This document shows, in pieces, positions 39,018 to 47,729 of a DNA stretch of 64,000 nt. The DNA is taken from positions 117,044 to 181,043 of the forward strand of contig JAJRRU010000022.1 of the NCBI GenBank assembly GCA_024279135.1. Reading direction: 5' to 3'. Both the position numbers and the translations under genes were made by a program. Each line of letters starts with the position of its first letter. Positions within the stretch are counted from its first letter, which is position 1. Below the pieces are notes generated by a model. That model saw only the letters and a program-made list of their open reading frames with translations, ran no database searches and was not told the DNA's origin. This DNA comes from Alphaproteobacteria bacterium (GTDB taxonomy: Bacteria; Pseudomonadota; Alphaproteobacteria; Rhodospirillales; Casp-alpha2).

Positions 39018-40115
39018 TTACTGACTGGTTTTAAGCTGCTTTTGTTTAATTTTATCGAGTCCAGGCAGAGTGAACTCGGGTTCATCAGGTTCTTCGACTT
39101 CAGGTTCCTTTGTCAGGAAATCGGTTTCCGATTTTTGGGATGGTTTTTTTAACCCATTGATTGTCTTGCCGTTTGAGATTGCAGACTTGGTCTCGGGATC
39201 TTCTTTGGCTTCTTTTTCTTCGGCATCTTCCGGCACCGCGACTGGTTCACCGGTGCCTTTGAGCAGGACAATGCTCAAGCGACGGTTGCTGGCATTTGTC
39301 GGGTCTTCGGGCAGGAAAGGGTCTGTTGCCGCTTTGCCAACCACCTGGGCGATGCGGTCTTCTGGGATGTGGTTAAAGACCAGTTCGCGCCGTGCCGAGT
39401 TGGCCCGGTCCGCAGAAAGCTCCCAGTTGCCGTATCCGGTGCTGGTCACAAATGGTACCGAGTCCGTATGACCGGAAATAGCCAGATCCTGGGGCAAGGT
39501 CAGAATAATTTTGCTGACCATGGCAATCAGTTCACGGGTCTGTGGCAGCATTTCAGAGCCACCGCTGTGGAACATGGCAAAATTATCCATGTCCAATAAC
39601 TGAATACGCAACCCATCGGGGGTGTTATCAATTTGCAGGCTATCGGCGAGCTTTTTCAGCTCCGGAGATTCTTCGATGGCATCGCTGATGGCTTTCTGGG
39701 CTTCTTCAAACTGCGCCTGTTCCACGGCCTGTAGTTTTTCGCGGGCTTCACGTTCGGTAACCTCTTCCGCTGATTCAAGACTGTCACCGCCACTACCCGC
39801 ACGGGGCGGTGCCAGATCCAGGGTTTGGGACAGTGGGGTTGATGACGACGTTCCAGCCCCATCAACGGACAGGCTCTGACCGCCCAGCACGCCACCAGAG
39901 CCACTGTCGCTGGCCGAAACCGAGACCGGGGCAAAATAGTTGGATATACCTTCCAGGGCTTCCTGGGTGACGGAATTTAATAGCCACAACAACAGGAAAA
40001 AAGCCATCATCGCCGTCACGAAATCCGCATAGGCGATTTTCCAGGCACCGCCATGAGCACCGTGCCTGACTTTTTTACCCTTTTTAACGACAATGATTGA
40101 TTGTTGATTAGCCAT
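39018..40115 (-). CDS. motB: Flagellar motor protein MotB
   Basis: MotB is the peptidoglycan-anchored stator partner of MotA that conducts protons to drive the flagellum. The 365-residue protein has one N-terminal membrane helix (about 28-47) with the proton-carrying Asp D31 in GAWKIAYADFVTAMMAF. A plug/linker region rich in Ser/Gly and charged coiled coil (about 60-160) follows. The OmpA-like domain has LAISGHTDSVPF and NWELSADRANSARRELV, and the acidic C-terminal extension (about 285-365) is rather long. It follows motA by 55 bp. Confidence 0.93.
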   Translation of the reverse strand: MANQQSIIVVKKGKKVRHGAHGGAWKIAYADFVTAMMAFFLLLWLLNSVTQEALEGISNYFAPVSVSASDSGSGGVLGGQSLSVDGAGTSSSTPLSQTLDLAPPRAGSGGDSLESAEEVTEREAREKLQAVEQAQFEEAQKAISDAIEESPELKKLADSLQIDNTPDGLRIQLLDMDNFAMFHSGGSEMLPQTRELIAMVSKIILTLPQDLAISGHTDSVPFVTSTGYGNWELSADRANSARRELVFNHIPEDRIAQVVGKAATDPFLPEDPTNASNRRLSIVLLKGTGEPVAVPEDAEEKEAKEDPETKSAISNGKTINGLKKPSQKSETDFLTKEPEVEEPDEPEFTLPGLDKIKQKQLKTSQ

Positions 40116-40170
40116 AAAGTTCTTAAAATTTCCCAGAATTAAACCGTAGACCGGTACGGCTTATGAGCTA

Positions 40171-41037
40171 TTAACCAGCTTCAGGTGCCGGAACATTCGA
40201 TAACATATCTTCCAGTTCAGCGAACGAGGGTCGGACTTTCGAATCCAGGCTTTTTCGGGCAAATTCCACGGATATTTGCGGAGCATACCCCTGCATGTGG
40301 CCCAGGATACCCGATTTGATGCAATTGAGATATTGCGCATCAGAAGTCAGGGCAATGTCCAGTGCCTTGGCCATGGGAGATACCAGACCGTAAGCCATCA
40401 AAATACCAAAGAACGTACCCACCAGGGCGGCACCGATCAGTCCACCCAGGATTTCCGGTGGTTCGGTTATCGAGCCCATGGTCACGATAACCCCCATAAC
40501 GGCGGCAACAATACCAAGAGCCGGGAAAGATTCACCGACCATCCCCAAGGTTCCTGCAACCAGGTGATCGTGATCATGATGCAGGTCTAGCTCTACATCC
40601 ATGACCGCTTCTACCTCAAACGGGTTATTGGCACCCATCGTCAATAATCTCAGGTAGTCACAGAAAAAATCAAGGGCATGATGGTTGGCCTGAAACAGTG
40701 GGTATTCGGCAAACAGAGAGCTTTCCATGGGGTTTTCAATATGGGACTCCAGGGCCAGATCACCCTTGCTTTTGGCCAGCTTGAAAACGGCAAACAGCAC
40801 ACCAAGCAATTCCAGATAATGTTCATTTTTATATTTTGCCCCCGTAATAGACATCCCCATACCTTTGAGGACAGCTTTGACAACGTGCATGGGGGCGGAG
40901 ATCAACAAAGCACCCGTGGCACCGCCAAAGATGATAACAAATTCGATGGGTTGCCACAAAATCCCCAGATCGCCGTGAATACTATATGAACCTATAACGG
41001 TGGTGAGGACTACAATCAGGCCAACAAAAAACATCAT
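40171..41037 (-). CDS. motA: Flagellar motor protein MotA
   Basis: MotA forms the five-subunit stator ring. The 288-residue protein has four membrane helices (about 3-20, 31-50, 170-190 and 200-222). Visible family marks are FFVGLIVVLTTVIGSYSIHGDLGILWQPIEFVIIFGG, VMDVELDLHHDHDHLVAGTLGMVGESFPALGIVAAVMGVI and GALVGTFFGILMAYG. It is the proton-type, full-length MotA. No flagellar structural genes adjoin, so the stator is coded apart from the main flagellar cluster. Confidence 0.94.
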   Translation of the reverse strand: MMFFVGLIVVLTTVIGSYSIHGDLGILWQPIEFVIIFGGATGALLISAPMHVVKAVLKGMGMSITGAKYKNEHYLELLGVLFAVFKLAKSKGDLALESHIENPMESSLFAEYPLFQANHHALDFFCDYLRLLTMGANNPFEVEAVMDVELDLHHDHDHLVAGTLGMVGESFPALGIVAAVMGVIVTMGSITEPPEILGGLIGAALVGTFFGILMAYGLVSPMAKALDIALTSDAQYLNCIKSGILGHMQGYAPQISVEFARKSLDSKVRPSFAELEDMLSNVPAPEAG

Positions 41038-41242
41038 TCTTTAATAATCCGATTTACAAACATCCATACACACCATAATCACCCTCTGTGGCATCATTTT
41101 TGTGAAGCCACGAGGATAATTACTTACATCTTCATTATGGAATTTAAACAACTTACCAAAATATGCAATGCTGGTATTAATATAATGCAAAACATTAAAT
41201 CTATTCGCTAATGGAATAGACCTGATTATTGGAGTTTGATCT

Positions 41243-42016
41243 TTGTCCCAGAGGTTGATAGATCGCCCCGTCACCAAGGCACTGTTTTCGCAATGTATCG
41301 GTGCTGTGGGCACATTGATCTGTTGGATATTCATCCCTGCATTAAGCCTCTACACCCACGGTGTGTGGGTTGCCTTGGTTTTGTTCGGAATTTTTGCGGC
41401 CATGGCCGGTATTATCCTGTTCGCGTTGCCCGTCTGGTGGTTGTTCATCAATGCCGTATTTCCGGTGGCATTATTTGCCTCCAACAGCCTGGCTTTACCC
41501 GGGTGGAGCTACCTGGTGGCCTTTTTCTTGTGCCTGGCTGTTTTCTGGAACGTAAGCGGCGAAAGAGTGCCGCTCTATCTGAGCAACAGAACGACCTGGC
41601 AGGCCCTTGACCAGTTACTGGGCACACAAACGGGTCTTGTTTTCCTTGATGTGGGCAGCGGTATCGGCGGAACCTTGCGGTACCTGGCTAAAGCAAATCC
41701 GCAAAACACATTTATAGGTGTCGAAAACGCCCCCGGGCCTTATTTTATTTCATGGTTCCGGCAAAAACTCTGGCCGCTTGAAAACCTCGATTTCCACTAT
41801 GGGGATTTCTGGCAATATGATCTGTCCCGGTTTGATATGGTTTATTGTTTTCTGTCGCCAGAACCCATGCCACATTTATTTGGCAAAGCCAGACAGGAAA
41901 TGAAAAGCAACGCCCTGTTAATCAGTAATTCATTCTCAGTTCCAGGCTATGAGCCCCATCAAATTATCCAACTGGGTGATTCAAGAAAAACCAGACTACA
42001 GATTTGGAAATTTTGA
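41243..42016 (+). CDS. Membrane-anchored class I SAM-dependent methyltransferase, FAM173-like
   Basis: A 257-residue protein. The first ~110 residues hold three or four hydrophobic segments (about 14-34, 36-60, 62-80 and 84-103), then a soluble Rossmann methyltransferase. Motif I is VFLDVGSGIGGTLRYLAK and a later motif is FHYGDFWQYDLSRFDMVYCFLSPEPMP. The layout and second motif resemble the FAM173 (ATPSCKMT/ANTKMT) lysine methyltransferases, but the target is unknown. I chose the TTG at 41243 because GGAG lies 8 bases upstream and there is no other in-frame start before residue 57. It is divergent from motA and precedes cheW. Confidence 0.75.
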   Translation: MSQRLIDRPVTKALFSQCIGAVGTLICWIFIPALSLYTHGVWVALVLFGIFAAMAGIILFALPVWWLFINAVFPVALFASNSLALPGWSYLVAFFLCLAVFWNVSGERVPLYLSNRTTWQALDQLLGTQTGLVFLDVGSGIGGTLRYLAKANPQNTFIGVENAPGPYFISWFRQKLWPLENLDFHYGDFWQYDLSRFDMVYCFLSPEPMPHLFGKARQEMKSNALLISNSFSVPGYEPHQIIQLGDSRKTRLQIWKF

Positions 42017-42159
42017 ATATTATTCGCCGACAAGCCTTTCTATCTTGCTGAGGCTCTATCAATAGACTAAATTTAAAGCTTGAAAAATATCAATGTATAC
42101 GCAAAACCTTAAATTGTAGACTTAACGCGTGATCAATAAGGCATTATGGGAGTTTATCC

Positions 42160-42636
42160 ATGGCACAAGCAATTGAAGCCGCCGGTTCATTAGAGGTGGC
42201 GACTCTTGAAAACCAACAAGAATTTGTGACCTTCACCATCGACAGTCAAATGTTTGGTGTGCCGATTTTACGTGTTCAGGATATCCTGAAACCCGAGAAC
42301 ATTGCACCGGTCCCACTTGCCGCACCCGAAATTCGGGGGTCCATCAATTTGCGTGGCCGCATTGTTACCGTCATTGATGTGCGTGTGCGCCTCGGTCTGC
42401 CGACACTGAGTCTGGATGAAGAAACCATGGGTGTGACCGTCGAGCAGCATCAGGATCTCTATACCCTGCTGGTGGATACAATTGGTGACGTTATCAGCAT
42501 TGAAAACAGCAGCCTGGAAAAAACACCGGGAACGCTGGATGAAAAGTGGCGGGAATTTTCCAGTGGCATCTGTCGCCTCGAAAAGGATTTGATGGTGATT
42601 CTCGACATTGAAAAGCTATTGGATATCGGCAACTAA
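42160..42636 (+). CDS. cheW: Chemotaxis coupling protein CheW
   Basis: CheW bridges chemoreceptors to the CheA kinase. The 158-residue protein has the marks FVTFTIDSQMFGVPILRVQDILKPENIAPVPLAAPEIRGSINLRGRIVTVIDVRVRLGL and a second lobe ending VILDIEKLLDIGN. It is a stand-alone copy with no cheA, cheY or cheB beside it, though motAB and a methyltransferase lie upstream. A GGAG ribosome binding site precedes the ATG. Confidence 0.92.
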   Translation: MAQAIEAAGSLEVATLENQQEFVTFTIDSQMFGVPILRVQDILKPENIAPVPLAAPEIRGSINLRGRIVTVIDVRVRLGLPTLSLDEETMGVTVEQHQDLYTLLVDTIGDVISIENSSLEKTPGTLDEKWREFSSGICRLEKDLMVILDIEKLLDIGN

Positions 42637-42648
42637 CCAAAAAACTAC

Positions 42649-43650
42649 TTAACCAGATTTAAGAATTTTAGCGGCATCCAGTGCGCAATAACTCAAGATG
42701 CCGTCGGCACCAGCGCGTTTAAAGCAGCTCAGGGATTCCATCATCACGATTTCATAATCAATCCAGCCATTGCGGGCGGCGGCCTGTAACATGGCGTATT
42801 CACCACTGACGTGATAGGCGTATGTAGGCACTCCAAAGGTGGATTTGACACGCTGCAACACATCCAGATAGGCCAGTCCCGGCTTGACCATAACCATATC
42901 GGTACCCTCGTTGATGTCCAGGGCAACCTCGTGTATGGCTTCGTCTGAATTCAACGGGTTCATCTGATAGGTTTTTTTATCACCTTTCAGCACACCGCCA
43001 GAGCCCACGGCGTCGCGGAACGGGCTGTACAATCCGGAGGCATATTTGGCGGCATAGGACATGATCACGGTATTTGGAAAGCCTGCCTCGTCCAGGGCAG
43101 TGCGCATAGCGGCGATCCGGCCATCCATCATATCTGAAGGCCCCAGGATATCGCACCCGGCCTGAGCCTGGGCCACCGCCTGTTTGCACAGTATTTCCAG
43201 GGTTTCATCATTGAGGATTTCATCGCCACGAACCAGCCCGTCATGGCCATCTGAATTATAGGGATCGAGCGCCACATCGCACATGATGCCCAAATCCGGA
43301 TGGGCGGCTTTGATGGCCCGAACCGCCCGGCAAACCAGATTATCCGGGTTCCAGGCCTCGCGTGCATCGGGGGTCTTTACTTCCGGACTGGTTTGAGGAA
43401 ACAGGCATACAGCCGGTATGCCCAATTCCTTGGCGGCACCCGCCGCATCGACTAACAGGTCCACACTGAAGCGTTCCACCCCTGGCATGGACTCGATAGT
43501 CTGGCGGGTGTTGTCGCCATCGATAACGAATACCGGCCAGATCAGGTCATCCGTACTCAGCTTGTTTTCAGCAACCAGACGACGAAGCCAGGGCGCGCGC
43601 CGGTTTCTGCGCATACGCGTGGCGGGGAATGTTCTAGCGGTCTGTATCAT
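42649..43650 (-). CDS. hemB: Delta-aminolevulinic acid dehydratase (porphobilinogen synthase)
   Basis: HemB condenses two 5-aminolevulinate molecules to porphobilinogen for heme and corrinoid synthesis. The 333-residue protein has the two active-site lysines K202 (MSYAAKYASGLY) and K256 (MVKPGLAYLD). The catalytic zinc cysteines of the E. coli-type enzyme are replaced by MCDVALDPYNSDGHDG. This Asp-rich form is the Mg-dependent type known from Rhizobiales. It supplies precursors for the cobalamin pathway seen at the far right of the window. Confidence 0.95.
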   Translation of the reverse strand: MIQTARTFPATRMRRNRRAPWLRRLVAENKLSTDDLIWPVFVIDGDNTRQTIESMPGVERFSVDLLVDAAGAAKELGIPAVCLFPQTSPEVKTPDAREAWNPDNLVCRAVRAIKAAHPDLGIMCDVALDPYNSDGHDGLVRGDEILNDETLEILCKQAVAQAQAGCDILGPSDMMDGRIAAMRTALDEAGFPNTVIMSYAAKYASGLYSPFRDAVGSGGVLKGDKKTYQMNPLNSDEAIHEVALDINEGTDMVMVKPGLAYLDVLQRVKSTFGVPTYAYHVSGEYAMLQAAARNGWIDYEIVMMESLSCFKRAGADGILSYCALDAAKILKSG

Positions 43651-43655
43651 CTTTA

Positions 43656-44951
43656 TTAAGATACCTTTTCCAGTGCCTGTTGCAGATCGGCGATTATATC
43701 ATCGATATGTTCCAGACCGATAGACAACCGCACATAACCCGGTGTGGTGCCCGTTGCCAGTTGGTCGGCTTCCGACAGTTGCGAATGGGTCGTTGAAGCC
43801 GGGTGAATAGCCAGTGAACGGGCGTCACCGATATTAGCCACATGATATAACAGTTCCAGATTATCGATAAACGCCTTGCCTGCGTCACGCCCGCCTTTCA
43901 CTTCAAATCCGACCAATGCACCATAACCGTTGCTCAGGTAGGTATCGGCCCGTTTACGGACCTCACCGGACTGTAACCCAGGGTATATGACGGTTTCAAC
44001 AGTATCGTGTGATGCCAGAAAATCAGCGACCCTGGCGGCATTTTCACAATGACGGACCATGCGAACGGGCAGGGATTCCACACCTTGAATAAACTGGAAG
44101 GCATTGAGCGGGCTCATGCAGGAACCGAAATCACGTAGCAGGATAACCCGGGCGCGAAGAATGTAGGCAATCGGCCCAAGCGGCTTGGCGGCCTCGGTCC
44201 ACACCGCACCGTGATAACTGGGGTCAGGAGAGTTCAACAATCGGAATCGCTCACTCTGTGCTTCCCAGTCGAAATTACCACCATCGATCAACATGCCGCC
44301 GATGGAGGTGCCGTGGCCGCCGATAAATTTGGTGGTCGAATAAACCACGATGGCCGCACCATGATCGAACGGGCGACACAACAACGGTGCTGCGGTATTG
44401 TCCATGATCAGGGGCACACCCAGTTTGCGTCCGATGCTGGCAACTTCTGCAATGGGGAATATATGCAACTTGGGATTGGGCAGGGTTTCGGCGTAATAAC
44501 AGCGGGTCTTGTCGTCGGTGGCCCGGGCAAAGGCCTCAGGATCTTCCGGATCAACAAACCGGCATTCGATGCCCAGTGATTTCAGGGTGTTGGCAAACAA
44601 ATTCCATGTGCCGCCATAGATATCGGTCGAGCTGACAAAATTATCACCCGCTTCGCATAAATTGAGAATTGAAAAAGTCGACGCAGCCTGTCCCGATGAC
44701 AGGGCCAGACCAGCCGCGCCGCCTTCCAGGGCCGTCAGGCGTTTTTCCAACACATCATCGGTCGGGTTCATAATGCGGGTATAGATATTACCCAGCTCTT
44801 TGAGGGCAAATAAATTTTCAGCGTGGTCTGTATCGCGAAACTGATACGATGTTGTCTGATAAATTGGCACCGCGACGGCCCCTGTCGCAGGATCACTGCG
44901 GTAACCACCGTGTAAGGCCAGCGTATCAGGATGCAATGTACGTTCTGTCAT
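43656..44951 (-). CDS. metY: O-acetylhomoserine sulfhydrylase / aminocarboxypropyltransferase
   Basis: A 431-residue PLP enzyme of the Cys/Met metabolism family that makes homocysteine from O-acetylhomoserine and sulfide in methionine synthesis. Family marks are TLALHGGYRSDPATGAVAVPIYQTTSY, the PLP lysine K208 in VYSTTKFIGGHGTSIGG and the C-terminal THSQLSEADQLATGTTPGYVRLSIGLEHIDDI. I chose the ATG at 44951, preceded by AAAGGGG, rather than an ATG 45 bp upstream. The length with no gaps suits MetY rather than shorter MetB or MetC. It lies 5 bp before the hemB gene on the same strand. Confidence 0.88.
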   Translation of the reverse strand: MTERTLHPDTLALHGGYRSDPATGAVAVPIYQTTSYQFRDTDHAENLFALKELGNIYTRIMNPTDDVLEKRLTALEGGAAGLALSSGQAASTFSILNLCEAGDNFVSSTDIYGGTWNLFANTLKSLGIECRFVDPEDPEAFARATDDKTRCYYAETLPNPKLHIFPIAEVASIGRKLGVPLIMDNTAAPLLCRPFDHGAAIVVYSTTKFIGGHGTSIGGMLIDGGNFDWEAQSERFRLLNSPDPSYHGAVWTEAAKPLGPIAYILRARVILLRDFGSCMSPLNAFQFIQGVESLPVRMVRHCENAARVADFLASHDTVETVIYPGLQSGEVRKRADTYLSNGYGALVGFEVKGGRDAGKAFIDNLELLYHVANIGDARSLAIHPASTTHSQLSEADQLATGTTPGYVRLSIGLEHIDDIIADLQQALEKVS

Positions 44952-44974
44952 GGAATATACCCCTTTATGTCCAA

Positions 44975-44989
44975 CAATGAGAATCATTG
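44975..44989. promoter_or_regulatory. Fur-box-like palindrome upstream of metY
   Basis: CAATGA-GAA-TCATTG is a perfect 6-3-6 palindrome 24 bp before the metY start codon. Its core resembles Fur/Irr-family operators (ATGAnAATCATT), matching roughly 13 of 19 positions of the enterobacterial Fur consensus by eye. No regulatory link of this gene to iron is known to me. The site would overlap the promoter or leader. Confidence 0.3.
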
Positions 44990-45127
44990 CCTCCAAAAAT
45001 CATTTGCGGCGCAGATTGTCAATTATTACTCTATATTAATAACCGTATCTTGTTGTTTGCATAGTTTGAAACATGGAATATTTTGTTCACTCAGATTTAA
45101 TCACCAGACTTTAATATAAAGGCGACC

Positions 45128-45337
45128 ATGAGTAAAAAAAGATCCCCACTATATAGAGAAATTTTATTTGAATTTTATAATGTTAGCGGAAATTTTGTGC
45201 GTGTTAGTGCACTTGATCCGCGGACCAATACTGAAGTTACCCTGATCGGTGACAAACGCTATAGTGAAAAAAGACTGATGGATGAGGCCGCCCGAAAACT
45301 GAATTATGTGCTCAATAAAAAAAAACGGGAACACTAG
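45128..45337 (+). CDS. Small conserved hypothetical protein ahead of rpiB
   Basis: A 69-residue basic protein with the pattern ILFEFYNVSGNFVRVSALDPRTNTEVTLIGDKRYSEKRLMDEAARKLNYVLNKK. An AAAGG ribosome binding site precedes the ATG. The regular layout suggests a real small protein: a beta-strand pattern, then an amphipathic helix and a Lys-rich tail. It is probably a small domain of unknown function found near rpiB/glyA in Rhodospirillales (I recall the label DUF6898 but cannot verify it). The function is unknown. Confidence 0.65.
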   Translation: MSKKRSPLYREILFEFYNVSGNFVRVSALDPRTNTEVTLIGDKRYSEKRLMDEAARKLNYVLNKKKREH

Positions 45338-45468
45338 AAAGTTCATAATCTCACTAAAACAGTGCTGACAGACGGTTTCGGGTATGTCATACCAAGATCT
45401 GTTATACCATATATGCTGTTCAAGCCCCATCACCGTACTTCATCAGCTACCCAAAGCAGAATTGTATC

Positions 45469-45924
45469 ATGACCAAGAAAATAGCTATCGCCAATGATCA
45501 TGGAGGCTTGGAGCTGAAAGAATTCCTCAAATCCGACCTGATTGACAAAGGCTACGAGGTGCTAGATCTGGGTTGTTATACCGCCGATTCCGTGGCTTAC
45601 CCTGACTATGGTTATGCCATGGCTCAGGCGATTGAAAATAATACGGTCGAACACGGGGTCCTGATTTGTGGCAGCGGCATCGGTATCTCGATTGCGGCTA
45701 ACCGTTTCAGCCATATCAGAGCGGCCCTGATCCATGATTCGCTTGGCGCACGTCTGTGCCGCGAACACAACAACGCCAATGTTATCTGTCTGGGTGGCCG
45801 TATGATCGGGCCTGAGACTGCCCGCGAGTGCCTTAATGTTTTCCTCGACACACCCTATGAAGGTGGCCGCCATGATGTGCGCGTGGATAAACTTTCAAAG
45901 CCTGAATTTCCTGAAAAACAATAG
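45469..45924 (+). CDS. rpiB: Ribose 5-phosphate isomerase B
   Basis: RpiB interconverts ribose 5-phosphate and ribulose 5-phosphate in the pentose phosphate pathway. The 151-residue protein starts KKIAIANDHGGLELKEFLK. It carries the active-site Cys in LICGSGIGISIAANRF and the Arg/His of RAALIHDSLGARLCREHNNANVICLGGR. It immediately precedes glyA with 20 bp between. A 13-bp palindrome GGTATG-T-CATACC lies at 45381-45393 in its leader. Confidence 0.94.
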   Translation: MTKKIAIANDHGGLELKEFLKSDLIDKGYEVLDLGCYTADSVAYPDYGYAMAQAIENNTVEHGVLICGSGIGISIAANRFSHIRAALIHDSLGARLCREHNNANVICLGGRMIGPETARECLNVFLDTPYEGGRHDVRVDKLSKPEFPEKQ

Positions 45925-45944
45925 TTTAACGGAGTAATGCCCCG

Positions 45945-47234
45945 ATGTGTTCTTATGCGAATGAAACCCTGGTTCAATTTTTTACCCAGCCTCTGTCCCA
46001 ACGTGACCCGGACTTGTTATCTTCGATCAATCAGGAACTGGCCCGCCAGCAAGATCAGATCGAACTGATAGCCTCGGAAAATATCGTCTCACGTGCCGTC
46101 ATGGAAGCTCAGGGTTGTATCATGACCAACAAATATGCCGAAGGGTATCCCGGTCGGCGGTATTATGGCGGTTGTGAATATGTCGATATCGCCGAATCTC
46201 TGGCCATATCGCGGGCCAAACAACTGTTTGACTGTGAATTCGTCAACGTACAGCCCCATTCCGGTGCCCAGGCCAACGGGGCGGTCATGATGGCCCTGGT
46301 TAAACCGGGCGATACCATCATGGGCTTGTCACTGGCCAGCGGCGGGCATCTGACCCACGGGGCCGCACCGGCCCAATCGGGCAAGTGGTTTCATGCCGTG
46401 CAATACGGCCTGCGTGATGACGATGACACCATCGATTATGACGAAGTGGAGCGGCTCGCGATGGAATGCCAGCCGCGACTGATCATCGCTGGCGGGTCGG
46501 CTTATCCGCGTACACTAGATTTTCCCCGTTTTCGCGAGATTGCCGACAAGGTCGGAGCCATGCTGATGGTGGATATGGCGCATTTTGCCGGTCTGGTTGC
46601 GTCGGGACTTCACCCCAGCCCCTTACCGTATGCCGATGTGGTCACCACCACGACGCACAAAACCCTGCGCGGGCCTCGTGGTGGTATGATCCTGAGCAAC
46701 AACCCCGACATTGGCAAAAAAATCAATTCCGCCGTTTTCCCCGGCCTTCAGGGCGGACCGTTGATGCATGTGATCGCCGCCAAAGCGGTGGCCTTTGGTG
46801 AGGCCTTGAGACCGGAATTCAAGGTTTACAGTCAAAATGTGGTCGATAATGCCCGGGCTCTGGCCGAGACGCTGATCGAGCGCGGCCTTAATATTGTTTC
46901 GGGTGGAACCGATACCCACCTGATGCTGGTCGATCTGCGCCCCAAGGGCCTGACGGGGAATATCACGGAAGAAAGCCTTGATCGGGCCAAAATGACCTGT
47001 AACAAAAACGGTATCCCCAAAGACCCGGAAAAACCCATGATCACATCGGGTATTCGTCTCGGCACCCCGGCTGCCACGACCCGTGGTTTCGGTGTAGAGG
47101 AATTCCGCAAGGTTGGTAATTTGATTGGTGACGTGCTCGACGGTCTGGCCGCTAATCCGGATGACAATTCAACCGCAGAAGCGATTGCACAAGAACAGGT
47201 CGACCAATTATGCAAAGCCTTCCCGATCTACTAA
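45945..47234 (+). CDS. glyA: Serine hydroxymethyltransferase
   Basis: GlyA interconverts serine and glycine with tetrahydrofolate, the main source of one-carbon units. The 429-residue PLP enzyme has [45 protein letters not shown] and the PLP lysine in [16 protein letters not shown]. The length is standard. It heads glyA-nrdR-ribD, an order common in Alphaproteobacteria. Confidence 0.97.
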   Translation: MCSYANETLVQFFTQPLSQRDPDLLSSINQELARQQDQIELIASENIVSRAVMEAQGCIMTNKYAEGYPGRRYYGGCEYVDIAESLAISRAKQLFDCEFVNVQPHSGAQANGAVMMALVKPGDTIMGLSLASGGHLTHGAAPAQSGKWFHAVQYGLRDDDDTIDYDEVERLAMECQPRLIIAGGSAYPRTLDFPRFREIADKVGAMLMVDMAHFAGLVASGLHPSPLPYADVVTTTTHKTLRGPRGGMILSNNPDIGKKINSAVFPGLQGGPLMHVIAAKAVAFGEALRPEFKVYSQNVVDNARALAETLIERGLNIVSGGTDTHLMLVDLRPKGLTGNITEESLDRAKMTCNKNGIPKDPEKPMITSGIRLGTPAATTRGFGVEEFRKVGNLIGDVLDGLAANPDDNSTAEAIAQEQVDQLCKAFPIY

Positions 47235-47264
47235 AAGAGCTGTCTAGGTTAAAGGAGAATATAC

Positions 47265-47729
47265 ATGCGATGCCCGTTTTGTGGTCATAACGATACACAG
47301 GTCAAGGACTCGCGTCCCACCGAGGAAAATGCCACCATCCGCCGTCGGCGTTATTGTGCCTCATGTGGGTCACGGTTTACGACTTTCGAACGTGTCCAGT
47401 TGCGGGAACTAAGCGTGGTTAAAAGTGATGGTGAGAAAGTTCCTTTTGATCGCAACAAGTTACATCGTTCTCTTAGTACGGCACTTCGCAAACGACCGGT
47501 TAATGAAGATCGCATAGAACGGATTGTAAATTCAATCCAACGCCGCCTGGAAACCCTTGGCGAAAATGAAATCCCCACTAAAGTGGTCGGTGAGATGGTC
47601 ATGGATTCTCTGAGCGATCTGGATCAGGTCGCTTATGTACGATTTGCTTCGGTCTATCGTAATTTCCGTGAAACCGGCGATTTTAGCAAATTCATCGGAC
47701 AAATTGGTGACGACGACGACGACGCCTGA
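47265..47729 (+). CDS. nrdR: Transcriptional repressor NrdR
   Basis: NrdR represses ribonucleotide reductase genes in response to ATP and dATP. The 154-residue protein starts with a zinc ribbon ([44 protein letters not shown]) followed by an ATP-cone domain (about 46-136). The C-terminus ends in five Asp residues coded by (GAC)5 at 47709-47723, which lies inside the likely start region of ribD. The pairing of nrdR with ribD is widespread. Its targets (NrdR boxes) are not seen in this window. Confidence 0.96.
   Translation: MRCPFCGHNDTQVKDSRPTEENATIRRRRYCASCGSRFTTFERVQLRELSVVKSDGEKVPFDRNKLHRSLSTALRKRPVNEDRIERIVNSIQRRLETLGENEIPTKVVGEMVMDSLSDLDQVAYVRFASVYRNFRETGDFSKFIGQIGDDDDDA

Noticed and set aside
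44990..45127. SAM riboswitch ahead of the O-acetylhomoserine sulfhydrylase gene
   Set aside because: The leader was read for SAM-I and SAM-II type pseudoknot or four-way junction signatures and none was seen; a covariance search would settle it.
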